A stretch of DNA of 52,360 bases from Bacteroidales bacterium (GTDB lineage: Bacteria > Bacteroidota > Bacteroidia > Bacteroidales > UBA932): contig JAFUWZ010000016.1 in assembly GCA_017471045.1 (NCBI GenBank), positions 1-52,360 on the forward strand, written 5' to 3'. Of the stretch, positions 38,204 to 47,673 are shown in pieces; positions within the stretch are counted from its first letter, which is position 1; each line of letters starts with the position of its first letter. The translations under genes and the position numbers were made by a program. Under the pieces are notes generated by a model that searched no databases, was not told the origin of the DNA, and saw nothing but the letters and a program-made list of their open reading frames with translations.

Positions 38204-39742
38204 ATGCCTGAAGCCAACCAGAGGACTTCTTCGCGCAAGAAGAACCAGGCCGTTGACTTGGACACCATAGGGCTTGAGATGGGTAACAAACCCCCTCAGG
38301 CTCTTGATGTTGAAGAAGCGGTCCTGGGTGCGATGCTGATCGAGCCCGCTTCCATCGACGAAGCGATGGAGGAGCTTTCGGTATCCTGCTTCTACGACAA
38401 GCGGCACCAGACGATCTTCGAGGCGATGTCCGCCCTGGTCCTGGAGCACACGCCCATCGACATCATCACGGTGAGCCAGAAGCTCAAGGAGAAGGGCACG
38501 CTCGAAGAGGTGGGGGGGTCCGTGTACCTGGCCGGCCTGTCGCAGAAGGTCGGGGCCGCGGCCCACATGGAGTACTACATCAAGATCCTCAAGCAGAAGA
38601 CCATCCAGCGCGACCTGATCACTGCCTCCCACGAGATCCTCAAGAAGTCATACGACGACTCCGTCAAGGTGGACGACCTGATCGACATCGCCCAGACCCG
38701 GGTCTATTCCGCGATCCAGAACAATGTCAAGAAGGAGGTCCAGGATATCGGTTCGATCATCAACGCCGCCATGGACGACATCCAGGAGATGCAGGGTCAG
38801 ACGGGGCTCAACGGCGTCCCGTCCGGATTCCCCTCCATCGACCGGATCACCATGGGCTGGCAGAAGTCGGACCTGATCATCCTGGCGGCCCGTCCCTCGG
38901 TCGGTAAGACGGCTTTCTCGCTCAACCTGGCGCGCAACGCCGCCGTGGACCATCACATGCCGGTCGCCTTCTTCTCCCTGGAGATGTCCGCCATCCAGCT
39001 CGCCAAGCGCCTGATGACCTCCGAGTCCGGGCTGAGCGCCGACAAGATCAAGGGCGGCACCACGCTGGAGAGCTACGAGTGGGAGCAGCTGGAGTATAAG
39101 CTCAAGAACCTGATCAAGGCGCCGCTCTACATCGACGATACGCCCGGCATCCCGGTGATGGAGTTCCGCACCAAGGTCAAGACCCTGGTCAAGAACAAGG
39201 GCGTGCGGCTCATCTTCGTGGATTACCTGCAGCTGATGCAGGGTCCCGCCGAGCTCCGCGGCATGCGTGAGCAGGAGGTGGCCGCCATCTCCCGTACCCT
39301 CAAGGCCACGGCCAAGGAGCTGGATGTCCCGATCATCGCCCTCTCGCAGCTGTCCCGCAACGCGGTGCAGCGCAGCGGCGGCAACGGCAAGCCCGTGCTG
39401 AGCGACCTGCGCGAGTCCGGCTCCATCGAGCAGGATGCGGACATGGTCCTCTTCATTCACCGCCCCGAGTTCCTCGGCATGTCCGAGAATCCCGAGGACA
39501 AGGAGGTCACGCAGATCATCATCGCCAAGCACCGCAACGGCGAGACCGGCGAGATCCCGATGCTCTTCAAGAGCGAGCAGGTCCGCTTCGTCGAGCTTGA
39601 CGATGCGCTGGCCGCCCAGGCGCTCAATATCCCTTCCGGGATGAACCAGGCTCCGCAGGAAGCGGGCGCCTATGACCCCTTCGCCGGGGACGCGCCGTTC
39701 TCCGGCGGCTTTCCCGACGGATTCGGCGCCCAAGGATTTTAG
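38204..39742 (+). CDS. dnaB: Replicative DNA helicase
   Basis: A 512-residue hexameric helicase. The N-terminal primase-interacting domain (PPQALDVEEAVLGAMLIEP) is followed by the RecA-like core with P-loop ARPSVGKT (about 229-236), FSLEMSAIQLAKR, and the H4-type FVDYLQLM and LSQLSRNAVQ motifs. No intein is present. The C-terminal 30 residues are Gly/Pro-rich. Confidence 0.97.
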   Translation: MPEANQRTSSRKKNQAVDLDTIGLEMGNKPPQALDVEEAVLGAMLIEPASIDEAMEELSVSCFYDKRHQTIFEAMSALVLEHTPIDIITVSQKLKEKGTLEEVGGSVYLAGLSQKVGAAAHMEYYIKILKQKTIQRDLITASHEILKKSYDDSVKVDDLIDIAQTRVYSAIQNNVKKEVQDIGSIINAAMDDIQEMQGQTGLNGVPSGFPSIDRITMGWQKSDLIILAARPSVGKTAFSLNLARNAAVDHHMPVAFFSLEMSAIQLAKRLMTSESGLSADKIKGGTTLESYEWEQLEYKLKNLIKAPLYIDDTPGIPVMEFRTKVKTLVKNKGVRLIFVDYLQLMQGPAELRGMREQEVAAISRTLKATAKELDVPIIALSQLSRNAVQRSGGNGKPVLSDLRESGSIEQDADMVLFIHRPEFLGMSENPEDKEVTQIIIAKHRNGETGEIPMLFKSEQVRFVELDDALAAQALNIPSGMNQAPQEAGAYDPFAGDAPFSGGFPDGFGAQGF

Positions 39743-39745
39743 CGT

Positions 39746-40171
39746 ATGGCACACATGGAAACGGTTTCCCATTCCGGGAAGGTCCTCTCGGCCGACCCGC
39801 AGTTCATCGAGGTGGAGATCCTCTCAGAGTCTGCCTGCAGCGCCTGCCACGCAGCCGGATTGTGCGGCCTTTCGGAGGCGGTAGCCAAGAAGGTGACGGT
39901 CCCGACCCCCGTTTCCGAGTTCTATGAGCCCGGAGAAGAGGTTTGGGTGGACCTTCGGGCGTCAATGGGTCACAAGGCCGTCTGGATCGCTTATGCGATA
40001 CCCCTTGTCGTGTTGGTCGCCGTGCTGATGATCCTGCTCCGCTTCGGGGCGGGTGAGCTCGTTGCCGGCCTTGGCGGCATCGCCGCCGTGGCTGTCTATT
40101 ATTTCGGCATCTGGCTCTTTCGCGACCGGCTCCGCGACCAATATGTATTCACGATCAGGAAAAAGAATTAA
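39746..40171 (+). CDS. RseC/MucC-like (SoxR-reducing) membrane protein
   Basis: A 141-residue protein with a cysteine pair motif CSACHAAGLC near residue 31 and two membrane helices (about 73-95 and 100-120). It belongs to the RseC family, which precedes rnfB in many Bacteroidetes, and it lies 14 bases before rnfB in this window. It may help assemble or redox-tune Rnf. An alternative start is the ATG at 39755. Confidence 0.88.
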   Translation: MAHMETVSHSGKVLSADPQFIEVEILSESACSACHAAGLCGLSEAVAKKVTVPTPVSEFYEPGEEVWVDLRASMGHKAVWIAYAIPLVVLVAVLMILLRFGAGELVAGLGGIAAVAVYYFGIWLFRDRLRDQYVFTIRKKN

Positions 40172-40185
40172 ACACGATATTATCC

Positions 40186-41103
40186 ATGACGACAACATTC
40201 TTATGGACCATCGGAATCCTCGCCGGCCTCGGCCTGCTGCTCTCCCTTGTCCTTTTCTTCATCGCGAAGAGGTTCAAGGTAGAGGAAGACCCGCGCATCG
40301 ATGAGGTGGAGGCCGTGATGCCCGGCGCCAACTGCGGCGGCTGCGGCTTTGCCGGCTGCCGTGCGTTTGCGGATTCTGCGGTCAAGGCGCCCAACCTGGA
40401 CAATCATTACTGTCCGGTCGGCGGCGATGAAGTGATGAAGAAAGTGGCCGGGATCCTGGGCTTTGAAGCCCAGGCGAAGGCTCCGATGGTGGCGGTGGTG
40501 CGTTGCAATGGCACTTGCGAGAACCGCCCGACGACCAATATCTACGATGGCGTCCAGTCCTGCAAGGTCAAGGCCGCCCTTTATGCGGGCGACACCGGCT
40601 GTCCTTTTGGCTGCCTGGGCTGCGGCGACTGCGTGAAGGCGTGCCAGTTCGGCGCCTTGTCGATGGATCCCGTGACAGGCCTGCCGGTCGTGGACGAGAG
40701 CAAGTGTACCGCGTGCGGCGCCTGCGTCAAGGCTTGTCCCAAGAGCATCATCGAGCTGCGCAACAAGGGTCCCCGCGGCATGCGCGTCTATGTGTCCTGC
40801 GTCAACAAGGACAAGGGCGCCGTCGCCCGCAAGGCCTGCAAGGCGGCTTGCATCGGCTGCGGCAAATGCGCCAAGGTCTGCGCGCACGAGGCGATCACCG
40901 TTGAAAACAACGTGGCCTACATCGACTTCACGAAGTGCAAGCTCTGCCGCAAGTGCGTGGCCGAGTGCCCGACCGGCGCCATCCACGACGTCAATTTCCC
41001 GAAACCCCTGCCGCCCAAGCAGCCCGCTGCGCCGAAACCGGCCGCGGCCCCGGCTGTCGCTCCGAAGCCTGTCGAAGTAAAAAAGGAGGAAAACAATGGC
41101 TAA
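40186..41103 (+). CDS. rnfB: Rnf complex subunit B
   Basis: A 305-residue ferredoxin-accepting subunit. An N-terminal membrane helix (about 4-25) is followed by the four-Cys domain (GANCGGCGFAGC), then several [4Fe-4S] motifs: CLGCGDCVKAC, CTACGACVKACPKS, CIGCGKCAKVC and CKLCRKCVAECPTG. This is four ferredoxin-type motifs, more than the two in short RsxB forms. It passes electrons from reduced ferredoxin into the complex. It overlaps rnfC by 8 bases. Confidence 0.95.
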   Translation: MTTTFLWTIGILAGLGLLLSLVLFFIAKRFKVEEDPRIDEVEAVMPGANCGGCGFAGCRAFADSAVKAPNLDNHYCPVGGDEVMKKVAGILGFEAQAKAPMVAVVRCNGTCENRPTTNIYDGVQSCKVKAALYAGDTGCPFGCLGCGDCVKACQFGALSMDPVTGLPVVDESKCTACGACVKACPKSIIELRNKGPRGMRVYVSCVNKDKGAVARKACKAACIGCGKCAKVCAHEAITVENNVAYIDFTKCKLCRKCVAECPTGAIHDVNFPKPLPPKQPAAPKPAAAPAVAPKPVEVKKEENNG

Positions 41104-42487
41104 ACTGACTACATTCTCGATCGGCGGTGTCCATCCGGACGACAGCAAGATCGCCCGCGGCTGCGCCATAGAGGTGCTTCCGCTGCCCTCGACCGTCTAT
41201 ATCTCGATGGCCCAGCATCTGGGCGCCCCGGCCAAACCCGTCGTCGCCGTCGGTGACAAGGTCAAGACCGGTACCGTCATCGCCGAGCCTGGCGGTTTCA
41301 TTTCCGCCTTCGTCCATAGTTCCGTGTCCGGTACGGTCAAGTCCATCGGTCCCCGCAAGGACATCGCCGGCAACCCTGTCACCCACGTCGAAATCACCGT
41401 CGAAGGCGACGAGTGGGAGGAGTCCATCGACCGCAGCGACACCCTCGTGACCGCGATTCCGGAGGATCGTGCCGCGATCCTCGACCGGATCAAGGCCTGC
41501 GGCGTCGTGGGCCTGGGCGGTGCGACGTTCCCCACCCACGTCAAACTCAATCCGGCACCGGGCAGCAAGGCTGAGTGCCTGATCCTGAACGGTGCGGAGT
41601 GCGAACCCTACCTGACCAGCGACTACCGCATCATGCTGGAGCGCAGCCGGGAGATCGTCGTCGGTGCCGCCATCATGCAGGCAGTCCTCGGCGGCTGCCG
41701 CTGCGTGATCGGTATCGAGGAAAACAAACCCGAGGCCATCGCCGCGATGGATGCGGCCGTCCTGTCCCTGGGTTATCCCGGGATCGAGGTGCTGCCGCTG
41801 AAGAAGAAATATCCGCAGGGCGGCGAAAAGCAGCTGATCGACGCCGTGATGCACCGCCAGGTGGGATCCGGCGCCCTGCCGATCAGCGTCGGTGCGGTCG
41901 TCCAGAACGTCGCCACGGCCCTGGCCGTCTATGAGGCGGTCCAGAAGAACAAACCCTTGATCACCAACACCCTGACCGTCACGGGCGACTGCCTGCCGGT
42001 CGAGAGACAGCACAACTACCTTTTCCGCATCGGCATGCCCCTTTCCTTCATCGCCGAACAGGCGGGCGGCGTGCCCGAGGCGGCGGCCAAGCTGGTCAGC
42101 GGCGGCCCGATGATGGGCAAGGCCATCGCCAACCTGGACGCCACGACCGTCAAGGGCTCGTCTTCCATCCTTTATCTCTCAGAAGCGGCGACCAAGCGCG
42201 GCAAGGAGAGTTACTGCATCCGCTGCGGACGCTGCGCCGACGCCTGCCCGATGGGCCTGGAACCCTTCCTGCTCCGCCGCCTGTACGTGGCCGGCGATCT
42301 CGAAGGCCTCGAGAAGGAAGCGGTGCAGGATTGCATCGAATGCGGCTGCTGCCTGTACAGCTGCCCGGCCTACATCCCGCTCCTGGACCAGATCCGCATG
42401 GCCAAGGGCCAGGTGATGGGCGTTATCCGCGCACGTGCCGCGGCAGCCAAGGCGGCCGCCGAAGCGGCCAAAGCCGCCAAACAATAG
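41096..42487 (+). CDS. rnfC: Rnf complex subunit C
   Basis: A 463-residue peripheral subunit that binds FMN/NADH and exchanges electrons with NAD+. It has the GGVHPDDSK opening, the Rossmann-like VGLGGATFPTHVKL segment, and two C-terminal [4Fe-4S] motifs, CIRCGRCADACPMGLEP and CIECGCCLYSCPAYIP. The last 30 residues are an Ala/Lys tail. Length is typical. Confidence 0.96.
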   Translation: MAKLTTFSIGGVHPDDSKIARGCAIEVLPLPSTVYISMAQHLGAPAKPVVAVGDKVKTGTVIAEPGGFISAFVHSSVSGTVKSIGPRKDIAGNPVTHVEITVEGDEWEESIDRSDTLVTAIPEDRAAILDRIKACGVVGLGGATFPTHVKLNPAPGSKAECLILNGAECEPYLTSDYRIMLERSREIVVGAAIMQAVLGGCRCVIGIEENKPEAIAAMDAAVLSLGYPGIEVLPLKKKYPQGGEKQLIDAVMHRQVGSGALPISVGAVVQNVATALAVYEAVQKNKPLITNTLTVTGDCLPVERQHNYLFRIGMPLSFIAEQAGGVPEAAAKLVSGGPMMGKAIANLDATTVKGSSSILYLSEAATKRGKESYCIRCGRCADACPMGLEPFLLRRLYVAGDLEGLEKEAVQDCIECGCCLYSCPAYIPLLDQIRMAKGQVMGVIRARAAAAKAAAEAAKAAKQ

Positions 42488-42511
42488 CCGAACTCCAAAA
42501 GCCACTTCAAT

Positions 42512-43474
42512 ATGGATAAACATCTGGTTTCACCCAATCCCCATATCCACGCGGCGGTATCGACCGAGTCCCTGATGCGGGACGTCATCATCGCGCTGCT
42601 GCCGGCGATCATCGTGTCCGTCCTCTTCTATGGCTGGGGCGAGCTGCTGATCCTCGCGGTCAGCGCCCTGTCCTGCGTACTGTTCGAGTGGGCGATCGCC
42701 AAGTTCCTTTTCAAGGATACGGCCCTGTTCTGCTGCCCGGCGGCCCTTGTGACCGGCCTGCTGCTCGCGATGAACCTTCCGGTCTCCACGCCCTGGTGGA
42801 TCGTGGTCCTCGGCGCCCTCTTTGCCATCGGCGTCGTCAAGATGTCCTTCGGAGGCATCGGGCAGAACGTGTTCAATCCGGCCATCGCAGCCCGCGTCTT
42901 CCTGCTGGTCTCGTTCCCGCAGCAGATGACGCACTGGACGGCCCCCGCCGGCTTTATCCACAGCGTGGACGCTTTCTCCGGGGCTACCCTGCTGGGCCAG
43001 GTCCCCGTCCTGGGCGCCCTGGAGGCCGACAAACTGGTGTCCTTGCAGACGCTGCTGTACAACATCGGCGGCTCCGCTGGTGAGATTTCCGCGCTCGCGC
43101 TGCTCGTGGGCTGGGCCTATCTGCTGATCCGCAGGGTGATCAAGCCCTGGATCACGCTCAGCATTTTCGCCACGGTGGCCGTGGTCGCGGGTATCTTCCA
43201 CCTGGCCGATCCGACTCTGTACACCGGTCCGCTCTTCAACCTGCTGACCGGAGGCGTCATCCTCGGCGCCTGCTTCATGGCGACGGACTACGTGACCTCC
43301 CCGATGAGCACCTGGGGCGGGGTCATCTACGGCGTCGGCATCGGCTTCCTGCTGATGATGATCCGCTATTTCGGGTCCTACCCCGAGGGCGTTTCTTTCG
43401 CGATTCTTCTGATGAACATGACCGTGCCCCTGCTCAACCGCTGGTTCCACGGCAAAAAATACGGGAGGGCATAA
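42512..43474 (+). CDS. rnfD: Rnf complex subunit D
   Basis: A 320-residue membrane protein with about ten helices. The motif FSGATLLGQ places the covalent FMN on Thr159. The N-terminus MDKHLVSPNPHIH matches the family. It is the main membrane subunit, homologous to NqrB, and couples electron flow to ion transport. Confidence 0.96.
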   Translation: MDKHLVSPNPHIHAAVSTESLMRDVIIALLPAIIVSVLFYGWGELLILAVSALSCVLFEWAIAKFLFKDTALFCCPAALVTGLLLAMNLPVSTPWWIVVLGALFAIGVVKMSFGGIGQNVFNPAIAARVFLLVSFPQQMTHWTAPAGFIHSVDAFSGATLLGQVPVLGALEADKLVSLQTLLYNIGGSAGEISALALLVGWAYLLIRRVIKPWITLSIFATVAVVAGIFHLADPTLYTGPLFNLLTGGVILGACFMATDYVTSPMSTWGGVIYGVGIGFLLMMIRYFGSYPEGVSFAILLMNMTVPLLNRWFHGKKYGRA

Positions 43475-43477
43475 GCT

Positions 43478-44101
43478 ATGGCTGCACAATCCACTTTGAG
43501 AAACATGGTCCTTTGCCTGACGCTGGTCTGCCTTGTCTGCGCGGCGGTCCTGGGCGGCATGTATGCGCTGACCTACGAGCCCATCCGGAAGGCCAATGAA
43601 AACATCCTGAAGGCTTCTATCGGCGCCGTCCTGCCTGAGGGCGTGGAGATCGGCGCGCTGGAGAGCGTTTCTTCCGACGGGGGGACCTTCGAGTATTATC
43701 CTGCGGTCAAGGACGGTGAGGCCGTTGCCTACGCGGTCAAGTCCACCGCCATCGGTTTCGGCGGCCCGCTGAGCCTGATGGTCGGCGTGCTGAAGGACGG
43801 CACTGTCTTCAATACTTCGGTGCTTTCCTGCACCGAAACGCCCGGTCTCGGCGCCAAGTGCCAGGAGAGCGGTTCCCACTTCCGGACCCAGTTTCAGGGA
43901 TTCGGCGCGGACAAGGTCTTGAAGGTCACCAAGGACGGCGGCGACGTGGATGCGATCACGGCTTCCACGATCACCTCGCGCGCCTATGCGCTGGCGGTGA
44001 GCAACGCCGTTGCGGTAGCGAAATATCTGGCGGGCAGCGCCGAAGCCGTGGATACGGCGAGCGGTGCCTCCGTGCCGGAAGAGAAAAAAGGGGAGGAATA
44101 G
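43478..44101 (+). CDS. rnfG: Rnf complex subunit G
   Basis: A 207-residue protein with one N-terminal membrane helix (about 10-31) and a periplasmic FMN-binding domain. The flavinylation motif reads ITASTIT (residues 160-166) instead of the usual SGAT; the acceptor Thr164 is kept. It shuttles electrons between RnfD and RnfA/E. The C-terminal 20 residues are acidic and probably disordered. Confidence 0.94.
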   Translation: MAAQSTLRNMVLCLTLVCLVCAAVLGGMYALTYEPIRKANENILKASIGAVLPEGVEIGALESVSSDGGTFEYYPAVKDGEAVAYAVKSTAIGFGGPLSLMVGVLKDGTVFNTSVLSCTETPGLGAKCQESGSHFRTQFQGFGADKVLKVTKDGGDVDAITASTITSRAYALAVSNAVAVAKYLAGSAEAVDTASGASVPEEKKGEE

Positions 44102-44104
44102 ACT

Positions 44105-44689
44105 ATGGGTAAGAAAATGTCATTGATCCTGGACGGATTCGTCAAGAACAATCCGACCTTCGTGCTGGTGCTGGGCATGTGTCCGACGCTGGCGACCACC
44201 ACATCGGCCATCAACGGCCTGGAGATGGGCCTGGCGACGCTCTTCGTGCTGGTCCTTTCCAACATCGCCATCTCCCTGCTGGCCCCCATCGTCCCGGACA
44301 AGGTCCACATCCCGGTCTATATCGTGGTGATCGCGACTTTCGTGACGGTCCTGCAGCTTGTGATGCAGGCTTATACGCCCGGGGCCTATACTACGCTGGG
44401 CCTGTTCATCCCCCTGATCGTCGTCAACTGTATCGTCCTCGGCCGCGCCGAGGCGTTCGCCAACAAGAACGGCGTGCTTGACAGCGCACTGGACGGCCTG
44501 GGCGTCGGGTTGGGATTCACCCTCTCGCTGACGGTCATCGGCATCATCCGGGAGATCCTGGGCAGCGGGTCCGTGTTCGGCTGGAAGTTTATCCCGGGTG
44601 ACGGGATCCTTGCTTTCGTGATGGCGCCGGGCGCTTTCCTGGTGCTGGGCTACCTGATGGTTTTGTTCAACAAGTATCTCAAAAAGTAG
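44105..44689 (+). CDS. rnfE: Rnf complex subunit E
   Basis: A 194-residue membrane protein with about six helices. The cysteines in VLGMCPTLA and VVNCIVLG are the conserved pair that, with those of RnfA, hold an intramembrane [2Fe-2S] centre. It pairs with RnfA in opposite topology. Confidence 0.95.
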   Translation: MGKKMSLILDGFVKNNPTFVLVLGMCPTLATTTSAINGLEMGLATLFVLVLSNIAISLLAPIVPDKVHIPVYIVVIATFVTVLQLVMQAYTPGAYTTLGLFIPLIVVNCIVLGRAEAFANKNGVLDSALDGLGVGLGFTLSLTVIGIIREILGSGSVFGWKFIPGDGILAFVMAPGAFLVLGYLMVLFNKYLKK

Positions 44690-44695
44690 CGCCTT

Positions 44696-45295
44696 ATGGA
44701 ATATTTTGCCATTATCATTTCTGCGATATTCGTCAATAACATCCTCCTGGCGCAGTTCCTCGGCATCTGCCCCTTCCTGGGTGTTTCCAACAAGATCAGT
44801 ACGGCGACGGGCATGTCGGGTGCCGTCTGTTTCGTCATCACGCTCGCCACGCTCGTGACCTACCTGATCAACCAGTACCTGCTGGTGCCGTTCGGGCTGG
44901 AGTTCCTGCAGACGATCGCCTTCATCCTGGTGATCGCCTCTCTCGTGCAGATCGTCGAGATCGTGTTGAAGAAGATCAGCCCTTCACTCTATCAGGCCCT
45001 GGGTATCTTCCTGCCCCTGATCACGACCAACTGCGCCGTGCTGGGCGTGGCTATCACCGTGGTGACCAAGGAGTTCACCTTCGGCGGTACCGCCCACATG
45101 CTGAATCTCGGCCAGGCGATGGTCTATGCCCTCGCCACTTCGGTCGGCTACGGCATTGCGATGATCCTTTTCGCCGGCCTGCGCGAACATCTGGCGGGCA
45201 ACGAGGTCCCGAAGCCCTTCCGCGGCCTCCCCATCGCCTTGATCACCGTCAGCATGATGGCGATGGCTTTCCTCGGCTTCTCGGGAATGGTTTGA
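44696..45295 (+). CDS. rnfA: Rnf complex subunit A
   Basis: A 199-residue six-helix membrane protein. FLGICPFLG and TTNCAVLG provide the conserved cysteines for the [2Fe-2S] centre shared with RnfE. It is the last gene of the run from dnaB through rnfBCDGEA. Confidence 0.96.
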   Translation: MEYFAIIISAIFVNNILLAQFLGICPFLGVSNKISTATGMSGAVCFVITLATLVTYLINQYLLVPFGLEFLQTIAFILVIASLVQIVEIVLKKISPSLYQALGIFLPLITTNCAVLGVAITVVTKEFTFGGTAHMLNLGQAMVYALATSVGYGIAMILFAGLREHLAGNEVPKPFRGLPIALITVSMMAMAFLGFSGMV

Positions 45296-45306
45296 GTGGT
45301 GCCGTT

Positions 45307-45331
45307 GTGTGAAATCGCTCGTTTCGCACAC
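45307..45331. terminator. Weak hairpin between convergent rnfA and GATase genes
   Basis: GTGTGAAA (45307-45314) can pair with TTTCGCACAC (45322-45331) with a 2-base bulge. It sits between two convergent genes 44 bases apart. No T-run follows, so the assignment is tentative. Confidence 0.3.
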
Positions 45332-45339
45332 CGTATCCT

Positions 45340-46209
45340 CTATCTCTGGCGGGCTCGGGCGACGAGGTCCTGAAAGATCTTCAGGAAGACCGGGTCGCCG
45401 GCCTGGGCGAAGGCTTCGGGGTGGAACTGCACGGCGAGAATCCGTCGGCCGAGAGGCTTCCCGTACGGGTCCGGGGCGGTCGGGAGGCTCTCGTACGCTT
45501 CCACGACCCCGTCTTCGGCCCAGGCGGTGATAAGCAGGCCCGGAGCCGGGTCCTTGACGGCCTGGTGGTGGAAGGAGTTGACGCCGATCTGCGTCGTGCC
45601 CAGGATGTGGGCGAGACGCGAGCCGGGCTCGATCGTAACGGTCTGGGTGGCGACCGCGGCGGGCTCCGTCTGCCGGTGCCGGAGCCCGGAGGCCGGGATC
45701 TGGGACGGGATGTCCTGCCAGAGCGTGCCGCCCAGCACGACGTTGAGGACCTGTTCGCCCCGGCAGATGGCCAGGATGGGTTTTTCCTGCCTCAGGGCCG
45801 CGCGGATCAGCAAGACGTCGAAAGTGTCGCGCGGGGCGTTGACCTCTCCCAGTCCAGGCAGGGCTTCCTCGCCATAATATCGGGGATCGATATCCTCGCC
45901 GCCGCTCAGGATGACGGCGTCGAGCCGCCGGAGCAGTTCGGAGAGGGTCGTACTGTCCCGCAGGACGGGGATCAGCACAGGGACGCCGCCCGCAAGGCGC
46001 ACGGCATCGCTGTAGGTCGTCTTGAGGGTGGTCATCGTCCCGCTGCCCCCGCAGCTGATACCGATCAGGGGCGCGTCCTGGGCCGGGTGTGCGGCAGATT
46101 TCTGTCCATTCACCCCTATTGTCCTTCCCGGCACATTGGAGGCTGTCCGAACCGTAGCGCAGGCGGTCAGGAGCAGGGTGATTATCAGTAGAAAGAACAA
46201 ACGTTTCAT
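45340..46209 (-). CDS. Class I glutamine-amidotransferase-like lipoprotein (peptidase C26, PuuD-like)
   Basis: A 289-residue protein starting MKRLFFLLIITLLLTAC, a lipoprotein signal. The mature part has the C26 hydrolase triad: Cys in LAICRGEQVLN and His/Glu in VQFHPE, plus VILSGGEDIDPRYYGEE. Cytoplasmic relatives hydrolyse gamma-glutamyl compounds; a lipoprotein form suggests action on extracytoplasmic gamma-glutamyl peptides. The start is set by the signal peptide. Confidence 0.88.
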   Translation of the reverse strand: MKRLFFLLIITLLLTACATVRTASNVPGRTIGVNGQKSAAHPAQDAPLIGISCGGSGTMTTLKTTYSDAVRLAGGVPVLIPVLRDSTTLSELLRRLDAVILSGGEDIDPRYYGEEALPGLGEVNAPRDTFDVLLIRAALRQEKPILAICRGEQVLNVVLGGTLWQDIPSQIPASGLRHRQTEPAAVATQTVTIEPGSRLAHILGTTQIGVNSFHHQAVKDPAPGLLITAWAEDGVVEAYESLPTAPDPYGKPLGRRILAVQFHPEAFAQAGDPVFLKIFQDLVARARQR

Positions 46210-46225
46210 AAAACAACAGTAATGC

Positions 46226-46251
46226 GGGGCAAAACGGGCCACTTTTGCCCC
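46226..46251. terminator. Hairpin between nfnB and the GATase gene
   Basis: A perfect 9-bp stem, GGGGCAAAA (46226-46234) with TTTTGCCCC (46243-46251), around an 8-base loop. It lies 12 bases after the nfnB stop and upstream of the next leftward gene. It may end nfnAB transcripts. Confidence 0.55.
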
Positions 46252-46263
46252 TCAGCATGCGAT

Positions 46264-47670
46264 TTATTGTGCGTTCAGATAGGCGTCGATGGCCTTCGCT
46301 GCCTTGCGGCCGGCGCCCATCGCAAGGATGACTGTCGCGGCACCGCTGACGGCGTCGCCGCCGGCGAAGATGCCCGGGCGCGTGGTCGCGCCGTTCTCGT
46401 CGGCCACCAGGACACCCCGGCGGCCGGTCTCCAGCCCCACGGTAGTCTGGGCGATCAGCGGGTTGGGAGAAGTGCCGAGGGCCATGATGACGGTGTCCGT
46501 CTCGATCTCGAACTCGCTGCCCGGGATCGGGACGGGGGAGCGGCGGCCGCTCTCGTCGGGCTCGCCCAACTCCATCCGGATGCACTTGAGCGCGCGCACC
46601 CAGCCTTTTTCGTCGCCCAGGACCTGGACAGGATTGGTCAGCAGGTCGAAGACGATGCCTTCTTCCTTAGCGTGGTGGACCTCCTCCCGGCGGGCAGGCA
46701 ACTCGTTTTCGGTCCGGCGGTAGACGATGTGGACTTCGGCGCCCAGGCGCAGGGCCGTGCGGGCCGCATCCATCGCCACGTTGCCGCCGCCCACGACGCA
46801 CACTTTCTTGCCGGCGTGGATCGGGGTCAAGTAGTCCTCGCGGAAGGCCTTCATCAGGTTGTTGCGGGTCAGGAACTCGTTGGCCGAGAAGACACCGCAG
46901 AGGTTTTCGCCCGGGATGCCCATAAACTTGGGCAGGCCGGCGCCCGTGCCGACGAAGACGGCCTTGAAGCCTTCCTGGCCCATCAGGGCATCGATGGTGA
47001 CGGTCCGGCCGACGATGACGTCGGTTTCGATCTTGACGCCGAGCCGGGTGACTTCTTCGATCTCATGCTTGAGGACCGTCTCTTTGGGGAGGCGGAACTC
47101 GGGGATGCCGTATTCGAGCACGCCGCCGGCCTTGTGCAGGGCCTCGAAGATGGTGACGTCGTAGCCCCATTTGGCGAGGTCGGATGCGCAGGCGAGGCCG
47201 GCGGGACCGGAACCGATTACCGCTATGCGCTTACCTTTTTGGACTGTTTCTTTGGATTTCTCCGGAACCATTTCTGAATGATTAGCCTTCTGCGCGTGCG
47301 CCCAGTCGGCGACGAAGCGCTCGAGCTTGCCGATGGCCACGGGCTCACTCTTGATGCCGAGCACGCAGCTGCCTTCGCACTGCGTCTCCTGCGGACACAC
47401 GCGGCCGCAGACGGCCGGCAGCGAACTGTCGCGGGCGATGACTTCCGCCGCGGCGGCAAATTCGCCTGCGGCGACCTTGGCTACGAAGCCGGGGATGTCG
47501 ATGCCCACGGGGCAGGCGCCTACGCAGCGCGGGTTCTTGCAATGCAGGCAGCGGGACGCTTCCAGCTGCGCCTCGGACGTATTGTAGCCGTAGCAGACTT
47601 CTTCGAAATTGTGTGCACGGACCTTCGGGTCCTGTTCCCGGACGGGAACGCGGGGTATTCTTTCTGCCAT
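46264..47670 (-). CDS. nfnB: NADPH-binding subunit of NfnAB (GltA-like)
   Basis: A 468-residue flavoprotein similar to glutamate synthase small chain. The N-terminus has two [4Fe-4S] regions (CLHCKNPRCVGACPVG and VCGRVCPQETQCEGSC), then an FAD site (VIGSGPAGLACASDLAKWG) and an NAD(P) site (VCVVGGGNVAMDAARTALR). No large GltB subunit is nearby; the partner 3 bases upstream is an NfnA-like protein, so electron bifurcation between ferredoxin, NADH and NADPH is more likely than glutamate synthesis. Confidence 0.88.
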   Translation of the reverse strand: MAERIPRVPVREQDPKVRAHNFEEVCYGYNTSEAQLEASRCLHCKNPRCVGACPVGIDIPGFVAKVAAGEFAAAAEVIARDSSLPAVCGRVCPQETQCEGSCVLGIKSEPVAIGKLERFVADWAHAQKANHSEMVPEKSKETVQKGKRIAVIGSGPAGLACASDLAKWGYDVTIFEALHKAGGVLEYGIPEFRLPKETVLKHEIEEVTRLGVKIETDVIVGRTVTIDALMGQEGFKAVFVGTGAGLPKFMGIPGENLCGVFSANEFLTRNNLMKAFREDYLTPIHAGKKVCVVGGGNVAMDAARTALRLGAEVHIVYRRTENELPARREEVHHAKEEGIVFDLLTNPVQVLGDEKGWVRALKCIRMELGEPDESGRRSPVPIPGSEFEIETDTVIMALGTSPNPLIAQTTVGLETGRRGVLVADENGATTRPGIFAGGDAVSGAATVILAMGAGRKAAKAIDAYLNAQ

Positions 47671-47673
47671 GGC

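Noticed and set aside
46264-47670. Glutamate synthase small subunit as the function of the GltA-like gene
   Set aside because: No large subunit nearby, and the adjacent NfnA-like gene makes NfnAB the better explanation.
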